Below, one piece after another: positions 1-10,900 of a stretch of 64,000 bases of DNA. The position numbers were made by a program, and so were the translations under genes. The notes under the pieces were generated by a model. The model was not told where the DNA came from and made no database searches. It was given only the letters and a program-made list of their open reading frames with translations. The stretch comes from Stichopus chloronotus (taxonomy: Eukaryota > Echinodermata > Holothuroidea > Aspidochirotida > Stichopodidae), in contig SFZH01000008.1 of assembly GCA_021234535.1 (NCBI GenBank), forward strand, positions 19,631,358-19,695,357, written 5' to 3'. Within the stretch, counting starts at the first letter, position 1; every line of letters starts with the position of its first letter.

Positions 1-2190
1 AAGCTGATGACCTCTTGTTTTACTAACATCCGACAATTTAAAAAAAGTAGCCTGATTAACATTTTCCAGACCCTTAACGATTTTAAAAACTTCAATCAAG
101 TCGACTCTTAGTCTACGCATTTCAAGAGAAATCAAACCAGTTCTTTCAAGCCTTTCCTCATAACTGAGAGTAGACAAGTATGGAATCAATTTTGTAGCAC
201 GACGTTGTACCTTTTCAATGTTATCAATATCTTTCTGTAGATAAGGGCGCCATGCCTGACAACAGTATTCCAGATGTGGTCTAACAAGAGATTTATATAA
301 GTTCAGAATATTACTACTACTTTTACAATCATACGTTCTATTAATAATACCAAGGACCTTGCTGGCAGAGCTCACAGCCTTAGCACACTGTCTACTAGGG
401 CTCAATGAATTATCAATAATAACACCTAAATCCTTCTCATACTCAGTGGTTTCAACTTGAACACCACCAATAAAGTAACTAGCTTGAGCATTTGAATGAC
501 CGAGGTGAAGACACTTGCACTTCTGTGCATTAAATAGCATTTGCCAATCGCAAGAACATTTATATAATGTATCCAAGTCCTGTTGCAACTCAGTCACTTT
601 ACCCATGGAAAGAACATCAGAAAAGACCTTAGTATCATCTGCAAACTTCAGTACTGAATTATTCAAACTGGCATCCAGATCATTAATATACAATATGAAA
701 AGAATAGGACCTAACACAGATCCCTGCGGTACGCCACTAGTCACTGGAAGCCAATCGGAAAAATGACCATTTAATACAACTCTTTGCCACCTATTATCCA
801 GCCAGTTTTCAATCCAGTCAGCCACTACTGAACCAGTACCATGAGCTTTAACCTTTAAAATAAGCCGCTTGTGAGGAACTTTGTCGAAGGCTTTACTGAA
901 ATCTAAATAGACAACATCTACAGGAAGACCTTCATCAACCTTTCGAGTAACAACTTCTAGAAAACAGAGAAGGTTGGTAAGACAAGACCTCTGTGACCTA
1001 AAACCATGCTGAGAATCAACTATCATGTCATTACCCTCCAGATGGCTAACAATACTTTCCTTCATAATTGATTCCATCACTTTACAGGCCTGGAAAGTCA
1101 AACTGACCGGTCTATAACTACTAGGTTGCTTCTTAGGACCTTTTTTATACAAAGGGGTCACATTTGCTAGCTTCCAATCCATAGGAATCTGACTACATTG
1201 CAAACTCTTGCTAAAAATAATGCTTAAAGGCATGGAAATGACTTTAGCAAGATTTTGTAACACAACCGGATAGATACCATCAGCACCAGGTGCTTTGTCA
1301 GGACGTAGATTCTGCAACTTCCGGAAAACCACCTCCTGAGAAACATTTAGATCATTTAGTGCATGAGTTACACCACTGACACCATTGACAACTGGAAGAT
1401 TATTGACATCTTCCGTAGTGAAAACCGACGAAAAATACTCATTTAACAATCTGGCACTGACATTATCATCCTGAACTGGATGACCATTTTCATCGATCAA
1501 AGGACCCACTACATCCTTAGTCTTGACCTTACTACGAACATACCTGTAGAAGGCTTTGGGATCATTCGCCACATTCTGAGCCAACTTACTTTCAAAATTG
1601 CGCTTCGCTAACCTTACAATTCTAGTAGCAGAATCAAGCGCACTTTTGTACCTTACATGATCATGATAGCTACCAGTCTGCTTGTAAGTTATCCAAGCTC
1701 TCTTTTTCTTCTTCCTTGCTACTTCCACATTGAATGACCACCAAAGTGGCTTAAGATCCTTCCTTCTCTTTTTCCTTGGAGTATACTTTACGACCATCTC
1801 ACTTAACTTACCCTTAAAAATATTCCACATACTTTCAACACTAACATCACTAAAACATTGAAACCAGTTGACCGAGATCAGTTCCTTTCTCATTCTCTTG
1901 TAATTAGCTCTTCTGTAGTCATAATAAAATTCTTTCCATTTCTTCCTTTCGACATTGCAAACCAGGTTGAAGGTTAAAAAGTTATGGTCACTACTTGCAA
2001 ACTGCTCATGGACATGCAAATTGTCCACTATGGACACATCGGAAGACAGAACAAGATCCAGAATATTGTCACCCCTGGTGGGCTCAAAAACATGCTGATG
2101 AAGGAAACAGTCTACAGTAAGATCCAAGAATTTCTGACCTTCGGTACTGGAGTGTAAAAGCTCCCAATTAATAGACCTTGTGATTAAAGT
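1..2190 (-). CDS. LINE ORF2 reverse transcriptase region (partial)
   Basis: One minus-strand frame stays open from about 2190 to the left edge. It begins with the end of the endonuclease domain (SSDHNFL-like motif near 1990). It continues with reverse-transcriptase motifs: APGADGIYP near 1285, SYRPVSLT near 1115, HGFRSQRSC near 1000, VVYLDFSKAFDKVPHKR near 900, SGVPQGSVLGPILFILYIND near 730 and the catalytic FADD near 655. Beyond these lies the region typical of CR1/L2 elements (LEYCCQAWRPYL near 265 and a VQRRATKLIPYLS-like segment near 200). The product makes cDNA from its own RNA by target-primed reverse transcription. No host role is implied. The frame continues left of base 1 and the protein start is upstream in the frameshifted part, so neither end is complete here. 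Family assignment at the superfamily level is secure; the clade is less so. Confidence 0.92.
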
Positions 2191-2642
2191 CACCACATAT
2201 GAGGACACTAACGTACCTACTACATGCTGTTCTAATAACGGAGTGGAGAGCCTCCTGATTAACATCTGAGGCAGAAGTACTATGATAGCAAACACCAATG
2301 GCAATACTAGACCCAGGGGTAAAAATTTCACACCAGACATTCAGTTTCAGTGCTCGGAAAATAAGTTAAATCCTCAATCAAAATGCTAGAAAAGAAATCT
2401 TTAATGTATAGAATGCAACCTCCTCCTCTGGAAACTGTTTTATCATTACGGAAAGTCTTGTAGCCCTTAATACTAAGTTCAGCATCTGCAATAGCATCAC
2501 TGGCCCAAGACTCAGTAATCATAATAATGTCTGGATTATATTCATAAACATAACACTCAAGATCACTCATTTTATTGACAGTACTTCTTGCATTTGCTAA
2601 GAAACATATTAGTATTCCATAGCTTCTGAAGAGATGTGACAT
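2176..2642 (-). pseudogene. LINE ORF2 endonuclease domain with two frameshifts
   Basis: The frame opening at 2642 reads as the N-terminal half of an exonuclease/endonuclease/phosphatase fold: an N-A-R-S-x-x-NK start, PDIIMITESW with the catalytic Glu, and SRGGGCILYIKD. It stops at 2328. The expected continuation (WCEIFTPGSSIAIGVCYHS) is in another frame. A second shift near 2176 follows GDFNH, where an extra A breaks the frame before SINWELLHS. The catalytic motifs themselves (ITE, GDFN, SDH) are preserved across the three frames. The breaks could be true decay or indel errors; the sequence does not tell which. Confidence 0.85.
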
Positions 2643-2799
2643 ATAGGCCTACTGCTATGAATACTTGCTGTAGGAGAGGACTGCTCGTCTTTACTATAAG
2701 GATTATCAGGGACAGAATTTACAACATTTACATTATTATTATCCTGAGATTTATCAGGAATACTATTTACAATATTTACATTGGTAGCATTGGCCTGTG

Positions 2800-3651
2800 C
2801 TAGGACACATCTGAAGTGTGCCCTCTGTACAAAAAAGATGCACCGGTACTAGTGTGAGATCTTCTAACAATTTCACCACGGAGCAAAATTAAATCAGTCT
2901 CACCACTACCCCTTCTACGTTTCAATTCGGTTCTAAGCTCATAGTCCTTTTTTCTTTCCTTTAACGTTAAATCAGGGTTGATGTAGACTCCTTTCCAATC
3001 TTCCATATCTCTTAGTTTCTTGGCTACTCTTAGAACTTTATGTTTTTGGTTGACAGAGCCGAGTTTCATTACTATTTTACGGTCATATCCATCTCCATGA
3101 GGCTTGATTTTTGGCACCCTGGTAGCAGAAACCACATCAACTTCACTAGCTCCTAGCACATGGTGAATCAGCTGGTCGACAATTCTTTTGTCTGTAAGAG
3201 ACCCTTGAGTTAAGTCACCAGAAGCTTCAGATCCAATATCAGTTTCTTTGATATTGGAAATAACCACATTACACTCACGAAATTCTTTTTCTTTAGCCTC
3301 TTGTATCTCCTCACGGGTAATCTCTCTATTTTTTTTCTGAAAAACTACCTTTTACAAGAGCGATGTCATTTACTTTACTACTGACTTCGTTTAATTTAGC
3401 TTCCAGTAAGTCATTTCTTTCTTTCAGCCCTTGGACTAACTTCATGACAGCTTTGTTGTTGCAGCTTTTGCAAAACCAGTGCACTTGATCACCCCCTGTA
3501 TTCAGGAACATGTACACTTCATCAGAAATACCTTCGCATCGTGTATGAAACCAGGAGGCACAGTACTCACAGCATACAGCTAAAGTTGCCTCATCTTTAA
3601 CAACCTTGTCACATTTACCACACTTTTTTAGATTGATGATGTAAAGCTGGA
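2800..3651 (-). pseudogene. LINE ORF1: PHD-like zinc finger, coiled coil and nucleic-acid-binding region, frameshifted
   Basis: The first part (about 3640-3326) has a C4HC3 pattern, CxxC...CxxC...HxxC...CxxC (KKCGKC, CCEYC, FHTRC, FCKSC). This is the PHD-type finger often found in ORF1 of CR1-group elements. A leucine/asparagine-rich helix follows (LKERNDLLEAKLNEVSSKV), likely a coiled coil for trimerisation. The frame ends at 3326 next to a T8 run, and the next frame (3267-2800) continues with a basic region containing VVISNIKE, RKIVMKLGS and YINPDLTLKERK, as in ORF1 nucleic-acid-binding segments. No ATG is found between the upstream stop near 3655 and the zinc finger, so the start is uncertain or lies beyond a 5' truncation. 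ORF1 would coat element RNA. Confidence 0.8.
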
Positions 3652-3666
3652 TTTAAACTTGGTACA

Positions 3667-3930
3667 TGCACCTACGACAGGCCCGTATGCACCTACGACA
3701 GACCCGTATTCGGGGGGGGGGGGGGTTCAGAGGGTTCGGACGACCCCCCCCCCCCCACAAGATCTGGAGTTCCGCTCAGCCTGTGGTAGTAGGCCTACGT
3801 TAGCAACATATATAATGAATTTTAATTTGTCGGTCATAATTGTCGGGTAAAATGTTCCACTTGTGGTAAAATCGAAACCGCCACCCCCGCCCACTAGAAA
3901 AGCTGCATACGGGCCTGTACGAGCAATAGA
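3667..3930. repeat. Small foldback with tandem 21-mer and opposed G14/C13 runs
   Basis: A 21-bp unit containing CCTACGACAGGCCCGTAT occurs twice head to tail (3668-3709). ACAGGCCCGTATGC at 3677-3690 returns as its exact reverse complement at 3905-3918. Between them, G14 at 3712-3725 faces C13 at 3744-3756 across an 18-bp spacer, so the strand can fold on itself. The duplex is seen directly; a mobile origin is inference. Confidence 0.6.
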
Positions 3931-6900
3931 TTGTGCATAAGTTGTACGAACTTTGACGGTTTTCAAACGCAGTCGAGTTAATTATGCCATTGCTGTTTGT
4001 TCAAATAGCAATTAGCTTGGAACAGTTAACGGTGTGCGAGTCAAGTTATACGTAACAGACAAAGAACAGTCATGTGATGAACCATGGGACTTGCACTTAT
4101 ACAACACCGTACTGAATCTAGCAAACAGATACAGCAGGTAATCGTAGTCAACTTCATGATGTGTTAGCAGGCTAGTCCACACAATTAACTCACAAAGCTC
4201 TGGTTTTCGAGAAGAGTCAAAGTGGGTAAACACGGAGATTACTTTGACGGAGGTTACTTGACTAGTACAACACATCGCAAATAAGAGTTAGGGGCCTAGA
4301 TCACATTGGTGGTATAATATACTAACCCTAGATATGGGCTAGATATGAAGGGGGTAAAACTTGGAACGAAATACTCAAAACAAGTATGGTTTGCAACTTT
4401 TTTGACTATTTTCAACTAGAAACTTTTTTACTTACAAATGGGAATATAGACCAAAACGTATGATTCTGATCATATGTGCAATTTCGGTCCAACCATAGAA
4501 ATTTACCACAGTTATTTGGGTCCAACTGACTCTTCTAACCTTCCAAGCCACCTATATCATAAGGTGTTGGTATGTATCGTTTTCCAAGTACATACGAATG
4601 CCACACGTCCGTTGTGCGGACTGAGGATGAACGGAAAATTGTATCACCTTTCATTTCGTAGATTTTACTGGAGAGTTAACAGAGATAAAATAAAGAAAAA
4701 AAAAACAAAGAAAATTCCTTTTAACTTCCAGGAGAAAATAGTCAATATGTATGTACATTTAGCTTTTCTTAATGGAACTGAAAGATTAAAGTGATTGCGT
4801 GTGTACTGAAAAACTGCCAAAAAAAAATAAGATTATGTTTCATGTTAACTTTTTCTTTATTTTTAAATGTACACGGGAAGGTTGTACATGAACGGACTAT
4901 GTCTTTCAATGAAGGAAAATGACATTAACTACTTCGAAAAGCAACGGGATTGGCACAAAACAGTGAAAAACAGAAACAATATTTGAAAGTTAACGGTTCT
5001 TTTAACCGACTACATAATGTATATGCAACAGAACAGGTCTCAACTAGTGTATCAAAAACATTGGAGCATTTGGTGAAAGGAAACACTAAATAACCTGCAA
5101 ACTGAACACAACCTTGCCCGCGACGTCAGTGATCCTGAGTTGTTAACTGAATATTCAATACTAGTGTACTTCCCATTGGCTTGCTCAAAGAAGCACACCG
5201 TTGATTTGAATGAAAACTGTCAACCACTACATTATCATATCCTACACTTTCTGTCGTTATGTTAGAAGAATTTGAAATCATATGGCAAACTTAACCAACT
5301 GAAACCTATTTATTTTCCCAGATTGTCTGAATGGTGTAATTAAAAGCCTTATCAAACTTTTGTGGATGAAATTTTAATGTTTTTACATTTTGCCATACGC
5401 ACGCAATCACTCTGTGTGCGAAATCTCACGTGTATTTCGTTTTAGGAGAACAAACCCTGGCAGCTAGATTGTTTGGAGGCAACTATACCCTCGGAAAACG
5501 ATGACTTAATATGAAATGAAAACTAAAACCTACCTAATCGTGAGAAAAATCTTGTTCATCAGGAAATCGATGACTTGCCGTTATCTCTTTAAGGTGATAA
5601 AATGAATCCCTTTCCCAAACTTTGAGATCTAATAATATTTAGGTTTCAGCTTAAAGTGTCTTTGTTATTATATATTAAAGTGATTGATTAAAGTGATTAA
5701 TTTATGAGGAAACTTTTTTTCACTTTTCGAGTTATAATACCCAAGCCCTAACCTGCCTACTTTAAGACTACTTTAATTGATGACCACACTTATTTGTTTG
5801 TCCAACACTGAGAAGGGAACCAATAGAGCGATGAATTTGTGTCAGTCCAATTAGTTTGTGAAAAATCTTTGTGATGTAGAATTTGGAAAATGCCAATATA
5901 GGTGCCAATAGAAAGACCATACGTCGGTTGTTTCCCCTTTGCAGAATTCGCCCAAAGTGCTGGAATGTAAACAAACAACGGATCTCGTTATGGTCAATCA
6001 AATTTTCTCCTGACAAGTCGGTAGAAACACCGTGCGTGATGGCCATCAAAATGTCAAACTAAATAATTATGATTTGAAGGGGTAACAGGTGAGCATAACT
6101 TTTCTTAATGACGAATTGTACAATACTGTTGATATTTCTTGTAAGAAACTTAAGGCAGGAAATAAAATTTTCCCACGGGAAAGGCGTGAGCCAATACATT
6201 TAACAACTTATTTACATGGGGGATTGAACAGTTGCTGCTTTATCCTCGCAAAACGACAAAATGCTAAGGTGAAAAACTGATCCATTCAATGTGCTTCAAC
6301 TGACATACGTTTCTTACAAGCTTCCGTACTTTCCTGTTGTATACTCAGACATCAAGAGTAGTCGGCCGCCTAGTCTCACATGATATCATGCAAATTTATG
6401 CACTCTCGAGGCCAGGTACCCTCACCATTATATTATGTCTGGATAGCATGTTGTTTTATCATGCGTGAAAGATCTTCTCGAGACATTGCAAAAATTCTGT
6501 GACGTCAGAAACCGACGGATGACAAAACTGGACAATTTACGGCGTTATTTATTCTAACATTTATGGTAGCCTACATTTTTTGTTATGATATCATCATATA
6601 TTGGAAGTTTATGGTACACCTCAATCGAAGTTTTTTTTACATAAAACTTGGTGGCAGTAATCTGAATAAGTGGTACATTCGACTTCTGTCAACGGTTGAA
6701 CTTGCTGACGGATATGATGGACGAAATGGTGCACTGTCATTGGTTGAGGTGACTGAAATATCAATCTTGACTGAGTTAAAAAAACTGAGTTATGATTACT
6801 ACCATAAACTTGAATTAACTAATTACCGATCGTCTTTCACAGTGTGAACGACCATATACTCGCATATCCGTACCCTCTTCACCAGACGGATCGAGGTGAA

Positions 6901-6949
6901 GGGGATTCTTTGTATAAAAGAGACTATTTTTCACTACAGGCATTTCAAA

Positions 6950-7460
6950 CTACATGCCAAAATTTGTTATTTCGTCAAAATATTGCTCTTTGAAGAAACT
7001 TTCACAGAAGACTAGGCCCTGGTCAAGAAAGTTACCTCAAGGCCTCATATCTGCCATAAACAGCTGCAAATTAATGAAAAAAAGTCTTTGTTGTCCTTTG
7101 AAATTGACACTTTTAATAAACTTAGGAATTTGACACCAGTGAAAATTTAGATCAGTTAGATTGTGCATTTAACCTTATTTATGGTACTAGAATTTAAGGT
7201 AACATCCCTTAAACTATTAAAATGTGAGTGTGAGACGGTGTTTTTTTTAATACAGCCAAGATTATGAAGAAAAACAAAAGAAATTCAAGTCGTGCGTCTG
7301 TGTGACACCACAGATTTCTCAATCCAATGTTACATTTTGAAATGGATATTTCTTTGAAAAGCCATATCCTCCAAACGACATGTGCTATTGGGATATGGAT
7401 TTCTCCAGTAGAAATAGAAAAATATTCCCATTTTTGTTTCATGAAGTATCAATTTTTCTT
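6950..7460 (+). repeat. Dispersed interspersed repeat, family R2, copy 1
   Basis: This stretch matches 56025-56600 in order and orientation at moderate identity. Shared landmarks include CCTTTGAAATTGACACTTTT against TCTTTGAAATTGAGGCACTC, TTAAGGTAACATCCCTTAAA against TTAAGGTTACATCTCTCAAA, and a common ending around the GTGCTATTGGGATAT / GTGCTATTAAGATAT blocks. There is no coding capacity. It is probably an old non-autonomous transposon; the exact ends were not determined. Confidence 0.7.
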
Positions 7461-7726
7461 CATCCGCCAAATCCCTTTTTGTGCCATTGTTGCATGTGTC
7501 TAGAATGATATCAGTTCAGATACCACTACGAGACATCTCACTTTGCGACTTCCAATGCTTATACCTAAATGTAGGTAGAGTATCGGCCAACTGTTTAACT
7601 GTTCGCCAGGCTGAATTGTATTGCACAATCCTGTTGCACATAGGATAGATTAAAGCTATAGTATTCTGTTTGTACTTTGTGCAGGCCTACAGTCCGTTGT
7701 CGTCAGTGATTTTTGAGGATTTTCGT

Positions 7727-7908
7727 ATGAGAGGCTCGAGAGCCAAGAAAAATATTTCACAGTCTCATAGACCGCAGCGGGCAAGACTACGCAGGCTTTC
7801 AATCATGATGCTGAAAGTCACATTCGTGGTGATTCCGGTGCTATTAGCCATCCTGGTCGTGAAAGAGTCTTTCACGTACCCGTTACATGCTCAGTGTACA
7901 ATCCAATG
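7727..7908 (+). CDS. Exon 1 of the eight-cysteine protein gene
   Basis: It encodes the basic N-terminus, the hydrophobic segment and the first cysteine (HAQCTIQW). The donor is TG|GTAAGT, leaving phase 2, completed by the G of exon 2 to give Trp61. An in-frame stop directly follows in the intron, so splicing is required for the longer product. Confidence 0.8.
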
Positions 7909-10900
7909 GTAAGTTATTGTTGTCATCCACTGATGAGTGGGCCTATATTGCCGCAAAAGAAATTGGCAAGGGTCCTACAATTGTGTAGCCTGTAGGTATG
8001 ACAAACGGGATATACTTCTTTGATTCAGGCACTTGAGTGGCCTATGTTGTTCTATATGTTACATGGGCCAATCAGCCAAGAAAAAAAAGTCATGATTTAC
8101 TAGAACTAGACAAAACAATGAAAACAAGTTCATGTTTTTCTGATTATAGGGAGGGAGTGGGTCATGACACTTGACTCTAGAGGCATATGTTGTTTATTTA
8201 CGGGTGAAGTTACACGATGTATGCTTAATTTTGTTAGACTATAGTTTAGTCTTAATTTGCTCAAGTTTGACTTGGTACTTGTAGATTTGATTTTTGAATC
8301 AAATTTATGTCCATTCCACTCTTAGTCCAATTTTCGTACTCTTAATTGGAAGTCCCGGTGTACTGTGAAATATTGGGAACTAGTGAAAATTTTGAGTGGC
8401 TGCAGCATTTGAAGAATGCATGCAGTGAACTCATATGACTTCCATTCTTTTGTCTTTGAAGGGAAGTTATTGATGACACTTTTTTGTTTAGTGTCGTAGA
8501 ATATGTTACACTTGAATGGTAACTATAAAGCTTGAAATGTCAAAATGGACAAGTCCATTCTCAAATCTTGTCCTGCAAGTGTAAACTCAAGTGAGCAGTT
8601 TAGCTGTGTTGGACCTTAGAATATATTTATTAATGTATCCTTTTGTCTATAGTGAATATTGCACCCAAATGCCATGCCGCTTTTACCTTAAAATGTTGTG
8701 GAGTAAATGACACAGCGTATGTTACCGTACTCACACTCACTCAAGACCAGAGTCAAAAAAGATGAGTCATCTGTAAATAACTCACATTGCTTTTGTTTTC
8801 TCCAGGGAATTTGGTATCAGTTGTCAGAATGTTTCAGATAGACTGGTAGCACAGATCAAGAAATGGAACGGCCCAGACGGATGTGCAAATGGCGGAGAGA
8901 AATGCTTGTACACGGTATGACTGCACAACACTCATGGAGGCCTATACTGGCCATATTCACTGCTACTGAGTACTTTGGGCTCTTATGTCATTCATTTTTT
9001 GCATGTTCAGAAATTACATACAGTTAAATTTAGTTCATAGCTAGGATTTTTCATGGAAGCTTAGGCAAAGGTATGAAAATCTCCCCACTTTTTTTTCAAG
9101 GTTACAATGGGTCTGTCTTGATCTTGAAAGTGAGGGTGGCATGGAGGGGGCATTAGGTGGTCTGAGCCTGTATATGTGTGAAGTTGTGAACTTGTGATAT
9201 GACGGATCTGATGACCAATTGCTATCCTGGGGAAGGGGTCTTACGGGTGGACTACATGCAAAATGGTTCTTTATTTGATGCTATATCTTTAAACTGAATA
9301 TATCTTATTTTTTAAATAATGATTTTTTTTTCATTTTGCTGTCAATGCAGGGGAAATATTCATTTTGAGTATGTGTAATTCAGAATGACAATGTTGTTTA
9401 AGTTTACAGTTAAGTTTTGAAATATGGTAGACCATTTCCCCAGTTTCTGTCACCGCAAAAGCAATGTTGATAAGATCCTAGTCCAATCGTATTAAGCCGG
9501 GCTCTCTAAGCACACTATAAGTATCGGCCGACACACCGATAATCAGTCCAACACCACGAACCTCAGAGACATCAAGGGGGCATTTCTCTTGAATGCAACT
9601 CTGGCATGCTTCATGCTTTAGTGACACAAGAAATCTTGGGAAATATGTAGCATTAAAATGTGAATTATTCTTGGAAATGTTTTACAGTCTCCTATCCTAG
9701 AAAATTTTTTTGAGATAAAGGTAAAGGATATTTCCCCAGATATCTCGAATATGCCCAATTTCCCCCCCCCCCCCAAAAAAAAAAAATTCAAGTGGGGCAA
9801 AGTTGACCTTCTGTTGGCTATGCCACTGGTTAAATCCCATTTTGGTCATTAATATGTTGCCATCCAGACTATATTCCTGTTCGTTCTGTTGCAAGTGACT
9901 GATCTTAAACTCTGCATGTGTCAATTCCTTTGCTTTCGGAGAAGTTGCAGTTTCTATTCTGTAGAACTACTTTTGAAAGTCAGTTTTTAGATACTGTAGG
10001 TGACCGTAATCAAGGAATGTGGCAATGTTTTCCATCAATTTTCTCCTGCATTTTACTTGAGAATGTGATTGGTGAAGTTCGATGCCCCATTAGAGCTCTG
10101 TTAATCTGAATTTGCAGATTTTCACTGGCAACTCACGGTGCTTTTTTTTTGTCCAAAATGTCACAAATTTGGCCTAAAAGGAAAACAATTTCCCTAAACT
10201 ACCACCTTGTTTTTTTTGGTCCTGTCTTACCAGAATGTGGCATTTGCACCAATTTCACTGTGATGGTTATCTTACTACTGTATGTTTTACAGCACGGGCA
10301 TCAGCTGTTGTGGATGAAAACAAATGTACTTGAACAGTCAAAATGAATTTTGAATACTCTCTCCGAATATAAATAACATGATGATTCCAATGTTTTTATT
10401 CTCAGCTGTGTCCTTGCCAAGCAAAGCCGCAATTATCTTTCATCTTTACTCTATTTACGATCACGACGGTCGTTCCTCTTTCCACTTATCTTTGTGTTGC
10501 AGCTGAAAGACGTGACCAAAGAGAAGTTAACGGCAACCCACATGACCCCCGTCAAACACTATGTGGATGATTTGGACTTCAAATTTAAAGATTCATCAAG
10601 CGGTGGATGCTCTGTTGAGGTATGAAACACAAAAAAAGTGGAGGTTGTCTTGGTAGTGGTAATAGCATTGGTAGTGATGGTAGTGGTGATAGTGATCATA
10701 GTGGCAGTTGTGATGATAGTTATGATGTTGATGCATCTGGGTTGATCTGAGAATTGATGTGTACAGTGATTAAATTCATACCTTTTACCACATTGATAGT
10801 GGTAATAGGGATGATATTGGTGATAGTGATCACACTGGCAACTGTCACAGTGTGGAGCATCTAGCTTGGTTTGAGAATTGATGGATACGTTTGATTACGT

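Larger units (their letters stand above)
1..3651 (-). mobile_element. CR1/L2-superfamily non-LTR retrotransposon, 3' end cut by window edge
   Basis: The minus strand carries the order expected of a CR1/L2-type LINE. ORF1 has a PHD-like zinc finger and coiled coil (about 3651-2800), followed by an apurinic-like endonuclease (about 2642-2176) and a reverse transcriptase with its C-terminal region (about 2190 to 1). The element runs off the left edge, so its 3' UTR and tail are not seen. The 5' boundary is set near 3651, where the ORF1 frame meets a stop and the sequence changes to a short duplicated motif and G/C runs. At least three frame breaks are visible, one of them in a T homopolymer, so this copy is either dead or affected by base-calling indels. 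The reverse transcriptase is otherwise open for over 700 codons, which suggests a recent insertion. Family placement rests on motif recognition only. Confidence 0.93.
3652..7726. other. Intergenic stretch without a recognised gene
   Basis: Reading frames here are short and none shows a domain I recognise or a convincing exon chain. The stretch contains the small foldback at 3667-3930, the opposed G and C runs at 3712-3756 and a dispersed repeat copy at about 6950-7460. Its right end may hold an untranslated first exon of the next gene, because a polypyrimidine tract plus AG at about 7663-7684 looks like a splice acceptor. Confidence 0.5.

Noticed and set aside
515..766. Plus-strand frame within the LINE
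   Set aside because: Antisense shadow of the reverse transcriptase region containing the FADD box.
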